From: Acidimicrobiia bacterium
GTDB lineage: Bacteria > Actinomycetota > Acidimicrobiia > Spongiisociales > ZC4RG35
Direction: 5' to 3'
Length of the DNA stretch: 64,000 nt
Assembly (NCBI GenBank): GCA_028285585.1
Contig: JANQOU010000008.1
Coordinates: 1-64,000 of the forward strand
Part shown: piece after piece, positions 15,313-26,210 of the stretch
How the letters are laid out: every line of letters starts with the position of its first letter
How positions within the stretch are numbered: the first letter of the stretch is position 1
Notes under the pieces: generated by a model
What the model saw: the letters and a program-made list of their open reading frames with translations, nothing else
Database searches by the model: none
What the model was told of the DNA's origin: nothing
Made by a program: the position numbers and the translations under genes

Positions 15313-17180
15313 GTGGCCGAGGAAACAGCCACATCTGACCCAGCATCAACTCCGACAGAAACAACAGACAAGATCGTCGTCAGATTCGCTGGTGACTCAG
15401 GTGACGGCATGCAGCTCGCCGGAACCCGATTCACCGACGCATCCGCCCTCTTCGGCAACGACTTGGCGACGCTGCCGAGTTTCCCAGCGGAAATCCGAGC
15501 ACCCGCCGGCACCCTTCCCGGTGTCTCCTCGTTCCAAGTGCAGATCGCGGACTACGACATCCTCACTGCGGGAGATGATCCCGACTGCCTGGTGGCGATG
15601 AACCCGGCAGCCCTCCAGAAGAACCTGAAGGATCTTCGCCAGGGAGGCACGCTCATCGTCAACAAGGACGCGTTCGACGAGCGCAATCTCGCCAAGGCCG
15701 GATACGAGGCCAACCCTCTGGAGGACGAGAGCCTGGCCGGGTTCCGAGTCATCGAGGTCCCGATGGACGAGTTGACGAAAGAGGCCGTCAAGGACAGCGG
15801 AGTCAGTGGCCGCAACGTGTTGAGATCCAAGAACTTCTTCGCTCTCGGGCTGATGGCGTGGCTATTCCACCGCCCGACCGAGCCGACCATCGAGTGGGTA
15901 GAGAAGAAGTTCGCCAAGCTCCCCGAGGTAGCTGCCGCAAACACGGCTGCATACCGAGCCGGATACAACTTCGGGATCACCACCGAGGCAACCAAGACCA
16001 CCTTCGAGGTGAAGCCGGCCACTCTGCCGCCCGGAACGTACACCAACGTCAACGGCAACACCGCTCTCGCCTGGGGCCTCGTCGCCGCGTCTCAGAAGTC
16101 GGGGCTTCCGCTGTTCTACGGCACGTACCCGATCACTCCCGCATCCGACATCCTCCATGAGCTGTCCCGTCACAAGAACTTCGGTGTCCGCACACTCCAG
16201 GCCGAGGACGAGATCGCAGGCATTGGAAGCGCGATAGGGGCCGCCTTCGCCGGCAACCTCGCTGTGACCGGCTCTTCGGGGCCCGGCATCGCCTTGAAGA
16301 GCGAGTCGATCTCACTGGCGTTCATGCTGGAGCTGCCACTGATCGTGATCAACGTCCAACGCGGTGGCCCTTCGACAGGCCTGCCCACCAAGCCGGAGCA
16401 GTCGGACCTCCTCTTCTCCCTCTACGGGCGGCATGGCGAGGCCCCTCTCCCGATACTGGCCGTGGCCTCACCGTCTGAGGCTTTCGAGACGGCGATCGAG
16501 GCGGTGCGGATCGCCGTCAAATACATGACTCCCGTCATCCTGCTGAGCGACAACTACGTTGCCAACGGGTCCGAGCCGTGGAAGCTGCCAGACCTCAATG
16601 CAATCCCCGACATCGAGGTCAGCTTTGCCGAGCACCCCAACGGGCCGAACGGCACCTTCCTGCCCTACATGCGCAACGTCGAGACCTTCGCCAGGCCATG
16701 GGCCAAACCGGGCACGGCCGGGCTCGAGCACCGGGTGGGCGGCCTCGAGAAGGACGCCATCACCGGCAACGTGTCGTACGACCCGAACAACCACCAGCTG
16801 ATGACCGACACCAGAGCGTGGAAAGTGGCAAATATCGCCAACGATGTCCCCGACATCGAGGTGAGCGGTGACGAAGACGCCAAAGTCCTGGTTCTCGGCT
16901 GGGGCTCGACTTTCGGCTCGATCAGAGCGGCCTGCAACCGGACCCGGCGATCCGGCGGGAAAGTCGCCTCTGCCCATCTGCGTCACCTCAACCCGTTGCC
17001 CAACAACCTCGGTGAGGTCTTGGCGAGCTTCGACAAGATCCTCATCCCGGAGTTGAACACCGGCCAATTGCTGAAAATCATTCGTGCCGAGTTCCTCATC
17101 GACGCCACCGGCCTCAACAAGGTCGCAGGAGAGCCATTCCGTGTCACGGAGATCGAGGACAAGATCCAGGAGATGAGCGC

Positions 17181-17184
<4 letters not shown>
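15313..17184 (+). CDS. korA: 2-oxoacid:ferredoxin oxidoreductase, alpha subunit (gamma-alpha fusion)
   Basis: A 623-residue subunit in which the gamma domain is fused ahead of alpha: VVRFAGDSGDGMQLAGTRF and FPAEIRAPAGT (gamma, about residues 20-200) precede GLPLFYGTYPITPASDILHELSRH and TSSGPGIALKSE-type segments (alpha). With KorB it decarboxylates a 2-oxoacid, most likely 2-oxoglutarate, to the CoA thioester and reduces ferredoxin. GTG 15313 is preceded by GGAAGTGAGCC. A TATACG box at 15235-15240 could be the promoter. The stop overlaps the KorB start by 4 nt (GTGA). Confidence 0.93.
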
Positions 17185-18209
<1,025 letters not shown>

Positions 18210-18238
18210 AGGCAAACACCGTCTCGATCAGCTGAGAT

Positions 18239-18637
18239 CTAGCTGACCCGGCCCCAAGAGTTGGCGATGCGGGTTCCCTGGTGGAACCTGATCTTCCAGC
18301 GGCCGTCATCGCGGACCCAGAGGGAGGATCGACGCGCTTCGTTGCCGCCTTGGCCGATAGACCGGTAGGTCACCAGCACCGAATCGGGGCCGACCTTGTG
18401 GGTCTCGAAGTCGCGGATCACGACTTTGGCGGATTCTTCCCCATTGATCATGCTGAGCATCTCGGCGCGGCCGTAGAGGTTCCCGGAACTGCCCAACTCG
18501 ATGAACTCGTCGTGGAGAAGCTGCTCCATCTCGCCTGGCGTCCCCCTGACCTCCGGGTCGAGGAGAGCCAGCTCCAACTCGTGAAACTGCTTGGTGGCCC
18601 CGGAACCCCTGAAGGCGCTGGAAATCGCTGCTCGCAC
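18239..18637 (-). CDS. SnoaL-like / DUF4440 domain protein
   Basis: About 132 residues with an NTF2-like alpha/beta cone: FHELELALLDPEVRGTPGEMEQLLHDEFIELGSSGNLYGRAEMLSMI, then VIRDFETHKVGPDSVLVTYRSIG, ARRSSLWVRDDGRWKIRFHQGTRI. This is the standard DUF4440 strand order. The frame opens at 18685, but GTG 18637 is preceded by GGAG at a good distance and the fold starts soon after. Members act as small enzymes or binding proteins; the ligand is unknown. It sits alone between korB (convergent) and argH. Confidence 0.8.
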   Translation of the reverse strand: MRAAISSAFRGSGATKQFHELELALLDPEVRGTPGEMEQLLHDEFIELGSSGNLYGRAEMLSMINGEESAKVVIRDFETHKVGPDSVLVTYRSIGQGGNEARRSSLWVRDDGRWKIRFHQGTRIANSWGRVS

Positions 18638-18726
18638 AATGCTCCTTTGAAGATCTGAGGGTTCTCTTCGGCAGGAACGAGCCAAATCCGTAGGGGGTCG
18701 GGAGAACCATTTCGCACGAGCGCGGC

Positions 18727-20088
18727 TCAGTTGAGAGGTTTGCCCTCCCAGATCTGGCGCAGGCTCTCGATCTGATCGTCCACCGATGTAGGGCTGCCCG
18801 CCCCAACGGTGGCCCTGCGAGCAGCCGATTGGGACGGATCGAGAAGGTCGACATCGGAACCCTCAAATCGGGTGTCGACGGCTGTCAGGTCGTCGCTGGT
18901 CGCGGAGCCGAAGTCACGATCGGCCGCTTCCAGATGGAGGACCAGCCGGCCCACCACTTCATGTGCGTCTCGGAAAGGAACTCCCCGCGACACCAGTGCC
19001 TCGGCGAGATCGAGGGCGGTGGTCTCAGCTCCTGGCTCGGGCACATGGAATTCCAGCTGGCCGACCATCTCTGCCATCGCCTCGAGCGACGCTGCCAGCG
19101 TGTCGTCGGCGTGAAAGACAAGCCGTTTGTCCTCCTGGAGGTCGCGGTTGTAAGCCAGGGGCAGGCCCTTTTGGAGAGACAGAACGGCTGCCGTGTCACC
19201 GATGACCGATGCCGCACGGCCCCGCACCAACTCGGCGATATCCGGGTTCCTCTTCTGAGGCAAAGCCGAAGAGCCAGTGCTGACCTGGTCCGAGAGCGTC
19301 ACCCAACGGAACTCCCTGCTGGCCCAGAGAATCACCTCTTCGGCGAGACGGGAGAGGTGAGCCATTCCCTGTGCGCAGTTGAAAACGTGAGCCGCGGCGA
19401 AGTCTCTCGATCCGACGGCATCGAGAGAGTTGACGACCAGACCGTCCATGGCGAGACGCTCGGCAACATCCACGCGGTCCAACGGGAGCGTTGACCCAGC
19501 CGATGCTCCGGCACCCAAAGGTGAGCGATCGATTTGCTCCCGATTCGCCACAAGCCGCTCTGCGTCGCGGGTCAGCATCCATGCGTAAGCGAGAAGATGG
19601 TGACCGAGCGTCGTCACCTGAGCCTGTTGAAGGTGGGTGTACGTCGGCACCACCACATCGCGATGAGCCGCGGCCGACTCGATCAAGACCTCAACCAGCT
19701 GCCTGATCTGTGAGATCAACTCGTCGGTGGCCTGCCGCAGGTACAGGCGGAGGTCGAGTGCGATCTGGTCGTTGCGGGAGCGGCCGGTGTGCAGCTTGCC
19801 GGCCAGCTCGCCGACCAGCTCACCGAGCCTTCTCTCGACGGCGGTGTGCACATCTTCGTCGGTGTCCTGAAACTCGAAGCGGTCGGCCTCTTCGAGTATC
19901 CGGCGCAATCCATCGACCAGCGCCTCCATCTCCTCGCCGGAGATGATCCCGGCCTGTCCGAGCATCTCGACGTGGGCGATCGATCCCTGGATGTCGACCA
20001 CGAGCAGCCTGCGGTCGGAGGTGTCGTCTGTGAACCATTTGGTCACGTCCGACATCCCCTCACCGAACCGGCCGCCCCAGAGCGCCAT
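18727..20088 (-). CDS. argH: Argininosuccinate lyase
   Basis: A 453-residue lyase of the fumarase/aspartase superfamily that splits argininosuccinate into arginine and fumarate. It starts ALWGGRFGEGMSDVTKWF; THLQQAQVTTLGHHLLAYAWML contains the catalytic His, and STGSSALPQKRNPDIAELVRG is the flexible signature loop with the catalytic Ser. Its ATG overlaps the argG stop by 1 nt (TGATG), so argG and argH are one transcript. Other arginine genes are not in the window. Confidence 0.97.
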   Translation of the reverse strand: MALWGGRFGEGMSDVTKWFTDDTSDRRLLVVDIQGSIAHVEMLGQAGIISGEEMEALVDGLRRILEEADRFEFQDTDEDVHTAVERRLGELVGELAGKLHTGRSRNDQIALDLRLYLRQATDELISQIRQLVEVLIESAAAHRDVVVPTYTHLQQAQVTTLGHHLLAYAWMLTRDAERLVANREQIDRSPLGAGASAGSTLPLDRVDVAERLAMDGLVVNSLDAVGSRDFAAAHVFNCAQGMAHLSRLAEEVILWASREFRWVTLSDQVSTGSSALPQKRNPDIAELVRGRAASVIGDTAAVLSLQKGLPLAYNRDLQEDKRLVFHADDTLAASLEAMAEMVGQLEFHVPEPGAETTALDLAEALVSRGVPFRDAHEVVGRLVLHLEAADRDFGSATSDDLTAVDTRFEGSDVDLLDPSQSAARRATVGAGSPTSVDDQIESLRQIWEGKPLN

Positions 20089-21269
20089 CAGCCCTTCCCG
20101 TGCCCTCTGATCCGCAACGCGTTCAGATTGATGAATCCCTCGGCGTCGGCCTGCTTGTAGACCTTGTCCGCTTCAAAGGTGGCGATGTCCTCGTCGTAGA
20201 GCGTGTTTGGGGAACGGCGGCCGACTACCCGGACCGAGCCCTTGTAGAGGATCATCCGGGCCTCACCCGTCACCGAGGATTGGATAGAGTCCATCGTCTC
20301 CTGCAAGGTCTCGCGCTCGGGCGAGAACCAGAACCCGTTGTAGGCGATCCTGGCGTAGCGGGTTGCCAGGTCGTTGCGCAGGTGAAGCACCTCGCGATCG
20401 AGAGTGAGCGTCTCGATGGCACGCCGCGCAGCATGAAGCACAGTCCCACCCGGCGTCTCGTACACACCGCGGCTCTTGATGCCCACGAAGCGGTTCTCCA
20501 CGATGTCGATCCGGCCCACACCGTGACGCCCTGCCGTGTCGTTGAGATGACTGAGGAGGGCAACCGGCCCCATTTCCTCGCCGTCGACTGACACCGGGTT
20601 GCCGGCCTCGAAGCCCACCACGATCTCTTGGGGCTCGTCGGGCGCCTTCTCGGGATCGATTGTCATCCGGAACATCCCCTCCGGCGGGGCAGTCCACGGA
20701 TCCTCCAGGACACCGCCCTCATAGGAGATGTGGAACAGGTTGGCGTCCATCGAGTAAGGGGCCTTCTTGGTGACCGGCACCGGGATTCCGCGCGCCTTCG
20801 CATACTCAATCAGATCGCTGCGGCCACCCAGGTCCCACTCACGCCAGGGGGCGATCGTCTTGAGGTCCGGCGCCAGCGCTGCCGTCGAAAGCTCAAATCG
20901 CACCTGATCGTTCCCTTTGCCTGTCGCCCCGTGTGCAACGGCGTCTGCACCGTGCTCCAGGGCCGTGGCCACCATTCCCTGAGTGATGATGGGGCGGGCC
21001 AGCGAGGTGCCAAGCAGATACTCGGTCTCGTACACGGCGGCGGCACGGATGGCAGGAAAGACTGCCTCGGTGACAAACGCCTCGCGGAGATCGTCAACCA
21101 CTCCGGCGACGGCACCCGTCGCCAAGGCCTTCTCCTCCGCCTCGGCGACCTCGTCGCCTTGGCCAACGTCGGCCGTGTAAGCAATGACTTCCGCCTGATA
21201 CTCCTCTTTGAGCCAGGCGAGAATCACCGAGGTGTCGAGACCACCCGAATAGGCAAGGACAATTCTCAT
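20088..21269 (-). CDS. argG: Argininosuccinate synthase
   Basis: A 393-residue N-type ATP pyrophosphatase enzyme that joins citrulline and aspartate using ATP. The P-loop is [33 protein letters not shown] and [13 protein letters not shown] mark the substrate site, and [19 protein letters not shown] the C-terminal part. Slightly shorter than type I E. coli ArgG, and like the form common in Actinobacteria. First gene of argGH; no ARG box could be identified in the 59-nt gap upstream. Confidence 0.97.
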   Translation of the reverse strand: MRIVLAYSGGLDTSVILAWLKEEYQAEVIAYTADVGQGDEVAEAEEKALATGAVAGVVDDLREAFVTEAVFPAIRAAAVYETEYLLGTSLARPIITQGMVATALEHGADAVAHGATGKGNDQVRFELSTAALAPDLKTIAPWREWDLGGRSDLIEYAKARGIPVPVTKKAPYSMDANLFHISYEGGVLEDPWTAPPEGMFRMTIDPEKAPDEPQEIVVGFEAGNPVSVDGEEMGPVALLSHLNDTAGRHGVGRIDIVENRFVGIKSRGVYETPGGTVLHAARRAIETLTLDREVLHLRNDLATRYARIAYNGFWFSPERETLQETMDSIQSSVTGEARMILYKGSVRVVGRRSPNTLYDEDIATFEADKVYKQADAEGFINLNALRIRGHGKG

Positions 21270-21328
21270 TGTGGTGAACGATGGCCGATCCGGCGACGGA
21301 TCACAACCTCAAACCTGTGCCGACTCGC

Positions 21329-21904
21329 TCAGGTGAGGGCGGCGCCGACGAAGCGGCCCAATTCGGCCTTCAACTTCGCCACCGACATCGAGCCGCCGGG
21401 ATCGAACCAGCGCTCGATGGCGTTCAGCACTGAGAGGATGAAGATGGCGTCGGTCTTGGGATCCACGTCGTCGCGGAAGGACCCATCGGCGACACCCGCT
21501 CGCAGAGTGCCTCTGAAGGTTTCCTCGTAGTGATCACGAGCGTCAAGCACACGACGACGGTGCGAGTCATCGAGCATGTTGGCCTCGTTTAGGAACGTGC
21601 GCGCCACGTCGCGGTTGTCGAGCACGACGTCTACATGCCCGTCGATGAGTCGGACCAGCACCTCATCAGCCGAGCCACCCTGAGCCAACGCCGCATCAGC
21701 TGACGCCCCGAAGAGCCGGGCCCCTTCCTCGACGACCTCAACCAGCAGATCTTGCTTCGACTCCACATGGGAGTAGAGCGAAGAACCGAGCAGACCCAGC
21801 TCTTTCCCTAGGTCGCGCATCGACGTCCCGTGATAGCCGCGCTCGGCGAACAATCTCCCGGCGGCTGTCACCACGTCAGCGCGGCTGTTGCGCGTCGTGA
21901 CCAT
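21329..21904 (-). CDS. TetR-family regulator of the paa operon (PaaR-like)
   Basis: A 191-residue TetR repressor. The N-terminal HTH reads DVVTAAGRLFAERGYHGTSMRDLGKELGLLGSSLYSHVESKQDLLVEVVEEG; the C-terminal ligand-binding helices follow. The ATG overlaps the paaE stop (TGATG), so it is the last gene of the paa operon and likely autoregulated. A 20-bp palindrome at the paaA promoter is the obvious target. The likely inducer is phenylacetyl-CoA, by analogy to PaaR of Corynebacterium and related repressors (inference). Confidence 0.85.
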   Translation of the reverse strand: MVTTRNSRADVVTAAGRLFAERGYHGTSMRDLGKELGLLGSSLYSHVESKQDLLVEVVEEGARLFGASADAALAQGGSADEVLVRLIDGHVDVVLDNRDVARTFLNEANMLDDSHRRRVLDARDHYEETFRGTLRAGVADGSFRDDVDPKTDAIFILSVLNAIERWFDPGGSMSVAKLKAELGRFVGAALT

Positions 21905-22977
21905 CAGCGGTGGTCGTAGCGGACCACGACCCGATCTGTGAGGGGGTGAGATTGGCAGGTGAGCACGTAGCCGGCCTCCACCTCACTGTCGATCAGCGCG
22001 TAGTTCTTCTCCATGGTGACCTCGCCTTCCTCGATGCGTCCTTTGCAGGTGGCACACATGCCGCCCTTGCAGGAGAAAGGAAGCTCGGTCCTCACTCTCA
22101 GCGCAGCATCAAGGATGGACGTCTCCGGGGTCATCCGGGTATCGACAGCGCGCCCGTCGAGGATGACGGTCAGGTCGACAGACCCCTCCCCAGGCGGAGG
22201 CTCTTCAGGCAGAGCCGACTCATCTAGAGGCCCGGCAAAGAACAACTCGTCGTGAATGGAGTCACCGGGCACACCCATCTCGTCAAGCGTCTCCCTGGCT
22301 TCCATGACCATGTCGTAGGGACCGCATAGATACCAGCCGTCGATCTCCTGCCCTCCGATCAGCCGATCGTGAATGGTCCTGATCTTGTCACCATCGATAC
22401 GCCCGGAGAGCAGCGGGACATCCGATCCCTCGCGGCTCAGGATGTGGAAGAGCTGGAACCTCGGGTGGAAGCGGTCTTTGAGGCCCTCCAGCTCCTCGAG
22501 GAACATGACGCTGCCGGCGGTGCGGTTGCCGTAGATGAGAGTCCACGAGGACTCTGGCTCCTGCTCGAGGGAGGACGCGATGAGCGAGAGCACCGGGGTG
22601 ATCCCCGAGCCTGCGGCGATGGCCACCGCCCGGCGCGGAGTCGCCGGGTCGATGTCGATGGTGAACTCGCCAACCGGCGGCATCACATCGAGGGTGTCGC
22701 CGGCTGCCAGGTCGGATGTGGCGAAAGTGCTGAACGCCCCTCCGGGCAGTTTCTTGATCCCGACCCGGAGCTTTCCACTCGACGCCGGCGCGCAGATCGA
22801 ATAGGACCGTCTCACGTCGGCACCGTCGATCTCTCGCCGCACCGTCACGTGCTGACCGGGCAGATACTCGAACCGGCCGGCCAGGTCGGGGGGGACATCC
22901 AGCGTCAGCGCCACCGAGTCGTCGGTCAGAGGTGCCACCTCGGTGACCCGCAACTCGTGGAACTGGAGGTCACTCAT
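21904..22977 (-). CDS. paaE: Phenylacetyl-CoA 1,2-epoxidase, reductase subunit
   Basis: A 357-residue flavin/Fe-S reductase. The FAD domain has RRSYSICAPASSGKLRVGIK, the NAD domain AIAAGSGITPVLSLI, and the C-terminal plant-type [2Fe-2S] ferredoxin the Cys series CKGGMCATC...VLTC. It passes electrons from NADPH to the PaaA di-iron centre. Starts at an ATG overlapping the paaD stop by 1 nt. The order paaA-B-C-D-E is the standard one. Confidence 0.95.
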   Translation of the reverse strand: MSDLQFHELRVTEVAPLTDDSVALTLDVPPDLAGRFEYLPGQHVTVRREIDGADVRRSYSICAPASSGKLRVGIKKLPGGAFSTFATSDLAAGDTLDVMPPVGEFTIDIDPATPRRAVAIAAGSGITPVLSLIASSLEQEPESSWTLIYGNRTAGSVMFLEELEGLKDRFHPRFQLFHILSREGSDVPLLSGRIDGDKIRTIHDRLIGGQEIDGWYLCGPYDMVMEARETLDEMGVPGDSIHDELFFAGPLDESALPEEPPPGEGSVDLTVILDGRAVDTRMTPETSILDAALRVRTELPFSCKGGMCATCKGRIEEGEVTMEKNYALIDSEVEAGYVLTCQSHPLTDRVVVRYDHR

Positions 22978-23432
22978 CAGAACTGCTTGAAGTAGTCGAA
23001 GGGCTCACCGCATGAGCTGCACGCCATCAGCGCCTTGCACGCAGTGGAACCGAAGCGGGCGACTATGCGCGGCTCGGAAGCCTCGCAGCGAGGGCAGAGG
23101 ATCTCGTGTTCGCCTGTCGGCGGCGCGATCCCGAACTCGGCGAGCTTCCGCCGGCCCTCGTCGTTGATCCAGTCGGTGGTCCAGGACGGGTTGTGCGACG
23201 TCTTGACACTCACGTCGTCGAAGCCGGCTCCGCGCAACACCGAGACGATGTCGTCTTCGATCTGCCGCATCGCCGGACAGCCCGAGTAGGTGGGGGTGAT
23301 GGTCACGACAACGCTGCCCTCGTCCTGACTCACGTCGCGGAGAATCCCGAGATCGGAGATGGTCAGAACAGGGATTTCGGGATCGACCACCGTCGCCGCA
23401 ACGGCGGCAGCATCAACGACAGTCTTCACCAT
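22977..23432 (-). CDS. paaD: Phenylacetyl-CoA epoxidase assembly protein PaaD
   Basis: About 151 residues. The N-terminal MIP18/DUF59 domain reads VVDPEIPVLTISDLGILRDV...VTITPTYSGCPAMRQIEDDI; the C-terminal zinc/iron knuckle has CPRCEASEP and CSSCGEPF. PaaD is needed for maturation of the epoxidase iron centre. ATG 23432 is chosen over 23462 because the longer form would overlap paaC by 37 nt and the homology begins just after VKTVVDAAAV. Confidence 0.92.
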   Translation of the reverse strand: MVKTVVDAAAVAATVVDPEIPVLTISDLGILRDVSQDEGSVVVTITPTYSGCPAMRQIEDDIVSVLRGAGFDDVSVKTSHNPSWTTDWINDEGRRKLAEFGIAPPTGEHEILCPRCEASEPRIVARFGSTACKALMACSSCGEPFDYFKQF

Positions 23433-24172
23433 TCCAACCCCGGGTAGGAGCGCTGCATCCATTGCATCTCGGCGAGCAACAGGCCGAGATGCTCGGTGTG
23501 AAACCCAGAGCGGCCACCGGTGCGCTGATAGGGATCATCCGGCACATCGAGGGTGGCCTCGGAGAGGGTCGATCCGACAGCGCTCTCCCAAGCCTCCCGG
23601 TACTCGTTGCCCTCGAACAGCTCTGCCGTGTACTGCCACAGTTCGTCGAGCGCCAGCTGAGCACGGTGATGCGACTCGTAGGTGCCATCGCCCAGCCTCA
23701 CCAGCCAGCCGGCGGAGAAGCGAAGGTGATAGGCGTTCTCTTTGGCGGCCCGAGCTGCCATCCCGGCAAGCTGCTCGTCGTCTGAGTGAGCCAGGTCGGA
23801 CCACAGCTCGGCCTGGTAGGCGTCGAAGAGGAACTGCCTGACGATGGTGTGGGCGAAGTCGCCGTTCGGCTGCTCTACCAGGAGGAGGTTGGTGAAGTCG
23901 CGCTCGTTGCGGAACATCGCCAGCTGATCCTCGGAGTGCCCCTCCCCCTCGACCTCTCCGGCATAGGTGTACAGAGCCCTCGCCACGCCCAGGTGGTCGA
24001 GAGAGATGTTGCCGACGGCGATGTCGATCTCAAGCTCGGGAGCATTGGAGATCAGCTCGCCGAGCCGCTGGGATAGCACCATGTTGTCGTCGGCGTGAGC
24101 CAGGAGCATGGTGAACTTGTCGCCAGGGTCGGGAGGCGGTGTGCCCTGCGGGGCCCTGCTCACCAGCGTCAC
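23426..24172 (-). CDS. paaC: Phenylacetyl-CoA epoxidase structural subunit PaaC
   Basis: A 248-residue ferritin-like subunit that pairs with PaaA but lacks a working di-iron site. Segments MVLSQRLGELISNAPELEIDIAVGNISLDHLG, YTYAGEVEGEG and LWQYTAELFE fit PaaC. Its start overlaps the paaB stop by 4 nt and its end overlaps paaD by 7 nt. Cytoplasmic, part of the PaaABCE complex that opens phenylacetyl-CoA for aromatic degradation. Confidence 0.94.
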   Translation of the reverse strand: MTLVSRAPQGTPPPDPGDKFTMLLAHADDNMVLSQRLGELISNAPELEIDIAVGNISLDHLGVARALYTYAGEVEGEGHSEDQLAMFRNERDFTNLLLVEQPNGDFAHTIVRQFLFDAYQAELWSDLAHSDDEQLAGMAARAAKENAYHLRFSAGWLVRLGDGTYESHHRAQLALDELWQYTAELFEGNEYREAWESAVGSTLSEATLDVPDDPYQRTGGRSGFHTEHLGLLLAEMQWMQRSYPGLEW

Positions 24173-24513
24173 ATCTGCCCCACTTCTTCGGGGATGTCGT
24201 AGGCGGTCGCGAGCCGGTAGACCTTCTCGTTCGCCTCCACGTACTCCTCGGCTGCGTCGGGCTCGAAGGCGTGGACCTGATCGCTGGGAACGACCCAGAC
24301 ACTCACACCTTCACCGCGGCGGGTGTACACGTCCCTGGCGTTCTCCAGCGCGGTCTCGGCGTCTGGAGCATGGAGGCTGCCGATGTGAACGTGAGAGATG
24401 CCTCTGCGCGCCCTGACGAACACCTCCCACATCGGCCACACCTCTCCGTCGAGCTGAATGGTCTCCTCGATGTCGGCCGACTCACCGGGGGCGACGGGAA
24501 CTTCGTATGTCAC
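24169..24513 (-). CDS. paaB: Phenylacetyl-CoA epoxidase subunit PaaB
   Basis: A 114-residue small subunit: [50 protein letters not shown] is the PaaB signature. It bridges PaaAC dimers in the epoxidase. Starts at GTG 24513, overlapping paaA by 4 nt (GTGA), and overlaps paaC by 4 nt, so the operon is tightly packed. Confidence 0.95.
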   Translation of the reverse strand: MTYEVPVAPGESADIEETIQLDGEVWPMWEVFVRARRGISHVHIGSLHAPDAETALENARDVYTRRGEGVSVWVVPSDQVHAFEPDAAEEYVEANEKVYRLATAYDIPEEVGQM

Positions 24514-25439
24514 GCTGCGGTCCTCGCTCTCTTCTTGCTCGCGTAGGCAGTTGCCGCCTCACGCACCCAGGCTCCGTCTTCCCAGGCCTTCACCTTGTGA
24601 GCGACCCTCTCGCGGTTCATCGGGCCGTTGCCCTTGACCACCCTCCAGAACTCGTCCCAGTCGATGTCACCGAAGTCGTAGTGACCACGATCGGCGTTCC
24701 AACGCAGGTCCGGGTCGGGGATGGAGATGCCGAGATAATTGGCCTGAGGAACGGTCATGTCGACGAACTGCTGTCGGAGGTCGTCGTTGGAGACCCGCTT
24801 GATCTTCCAAGCCATGGACTGCTCGGTGTGAGTCGAGTCGGAGTCATGCGGGCCGAACATCATCAGCGACGGCCACCACCACCGGTTGAGAGCGTCCTGT
24901 GCCATCGCTTTCTGCTCGGGTGTTCCTTGGCAGAGCCGGATGAGAAGCTCGTAGCCCTGGCGTTGGTGAAACGACTCTTCCTTGCAGATGCGGACCATGG
25001 CTCTGGAGTAAGGCCCGTAGGAGCAACGAGTCAGCATCACCTGGTTGGTGATGGCGGCACCATCCACCAGCCAGCCGATCGCTCCGATGTCAGCCCAATT
25101 GAGAGTCGGGTAGTTGAAGATCGACGAGTACTTGTGTTTGCCCTGATGCAGCAGCTCCTGCAACTCGTCGCGGTTGACGCCCAGCGTCTCGGCAGCCGAA
25201 TAGAGGTAGAGGCCATGACCGGCCTCGTCCTGAACCTTGGCGATGAGGATCGCCTTGCGATGGAGAGAAGGTGCTCGGGTGATCCAGTTGCCCTCGGGCT
25301 GCATGCCAATCACCTCGGAGTGGGCGTGCTGGGCGATCTGCCTGATCAGGGTCTTCCGATAGCCCTCCGGCATCCAATCGGTGGGCTCGATCTTCTCCTC
25401 GGCGTCGACGATCTGCTGAAAGCGCTCTTCGTTTGCCAT
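24510..25439 (-). CDS. paaA: Phenylacetyl-CoA 1,2-epoxidase, catalytic subunit
   Basis: A 309-residue bacterial multicomponent monooxygenase. The di-iron ligands are visible in [13 protein letters not shown] (ExxH) and [14 protein letters not shown] (ExxH), in a four-helix ferritin-like core with [27 protein letters not shown]-type residues near the C-terminus. It epoxidises phenylacetyl-CoA, the first ring-attacking step of aerobic phenylacetate breakdown. Downstream paaFGHJZ genes are not in the window. The promoter holds a palindromic operator and a TAGGAT box 9 nt before the ATG. Confidence 0.96.
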   Translation of the reverse strand: MANEERFQQIVDAEEKIEPTDWMPEGYRKTLIRQIAQHAHSEVIGMQPEGNWITRAPSLHRKAILIAKVQDEAGHGLYLYSAAETLGVNRDELQELLHQGKHKYSSIFNYPTLNWADIGAIGWLVDGAAITNQVMLTRCSYGPYSRAMVRICKEESFHQRQGYELLIRLCQGTPEQKAMAQDALNRWWWPSLMMFGPHDSDSTHTEQSMAWKIKRVSNDDLRQQFVDMTVPQANYLGISIPDPDLRWNADRGHYDFGDIDWDEFWRVVKGNGPMNRERVAHKVKAWEDGAWVREAATAYASKKRARTAA

Positions 25440-25448
25440 GTGGCGCCG

Positions 25449-25475
25449 ATCCTATACAAACGAACGTTCGTTTGT
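25449..25475 (-). promoter_or_regulatory. paaA promoter with palindromic TetR-type operator
   Basis: A perfect 20-bp palindrome, ACAAACGAACGTTCGTTTGT (25456-25475), directly abuts a minus-strand TATAGGAT box (25456-25449). That box lies 9 nt before the paaA ATG. A repressor on the palindrome would block polymerase. The TetR gene at the end of the operon is the likely ligand. Confidence 0.75.
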
Positions 25476-25500
25476 CCAGTGAGAGAGTGGATCAACGAAG

Positions 25501-25525
25501 AAACCCCCGGCAGAGCCGGGGGTTT
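25501..25525 (-). terminator. Strong hairpin upstream of the paa promoter
   Basis: AAACCCCCGGC, loop AGA, GCCGGGGGTTT: perfect 11-bp stem, followed on the minus strand by TTTCTTCG. It would stop minus-strand read-through before the paa promoter. The 108 nt from 25526 to 25633 hold no gene that I can see, only the leader of the + strand gene at 25634. Confidence 0.7.
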
Positions 25526-25633
25526 CCCTATAACTGAACCCTATGGGTCCATTTTTATAACCTGGTGCCCTAGCGGGGCATGCAATGGGGAGTGTAGCGT
25601 CCTACCCGTTCCCAACAAGGGAGAGGGAGACTC

Positions 25634-26164
25634 ATGGAGAGTGGGGAAGTCGCGTTATCCATCGGCATCGCCCTGGCTTTCTTCGTGTTGGGACTCGCCG
25701 GAGGATTCTGGATACAACATCACTTCACTTCCCATCGCTTGAAGATACGGCTTCGACTGGTGGAGCACACCTCAAGCCCTCCAGGCAGCCGAGTGGAGCT
25801 ACGCGTAAGGCACAGGTCCGGGTTATCCCTCCACCGTGGCCGAGACAGTGTGGGCAGGAACCCCCGAATCGATTTCGCCAACTTCACCGTTCTCGACACA
25901 GAAGATCATCCGGTCTACTCAGTGCATCCCGCCCGAAAGTGCAGCGTCCCTCTGTTCCTGGTCAATGGCGGTAGCTCAGCCTGGATCAACCTCAACTACA
26001 TGGATCGCAGAGCTACCGCACGCATTTTCTTCGTCGTAACGGGCACACCTCCCCAACTCTCGAAGAGCTCCGTCTACTTCTTCCCAGGGAACATCCCGAA
26101 CGCAAGGGTGCGAGCCGGTGGGTCGCTATTGCCACGACGGAAGCGGCACTGGCTCTCGGAGTGA
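25634..26164 (+). CDS. Unknown membrane-anchored protein
   Basis: A 176-residue protein that I do not recognise. One N-terminal membrane helix (ALSIGIALAFFVLGLAGGFWI, about residues 7-27) is followed by a beta-rich soluble part of mixed charge: RLKIRLRLVEHTSSPPGSRVELRV, IDFANFTVLDTEDHPVYSVHP, SVPLFLVNGGSSAWINL, ARIFFVVTGTPPQ, and a basic end (LLPRRKRHWLSE). The ATG follows a purine-rich GGGAGAGGGAGA site. The ORF is flanked by a minus-strand terminator and converges with the ABC-F gene. The base composition is lower in GC than its neighbours, so acquisition from elsewhere is possible. Confidence 0.6.
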   Translation: MESGEVALSIGIALAFFVLGLAGGFWIQHHFTSHRLKIRLRLVEHTSSPPGSRVELRVRHRSGLSLHRGRDSVGRNPRIDFANFTVLDTEDHPVYSVHPARKCSVPLFLVNGGSSAWINLNYMDRRATARIFFVVTGTPPQLSKSSVYFFPGNIPNARVRAGGSLLPRRKRHWLSE

Positions 26165-26210
26165 TACACAAGCCCAAACAAGCCTCGCCTCGATAGGGCC
26201 AGAAGATAAC

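Noticed and set aside
24507-25742. + strand ORF (411 codons) across paaA and the paa promoter
   Set aside because: Antisense of paaA and runs through the operator and terminator hairpin; not a plausible gene.
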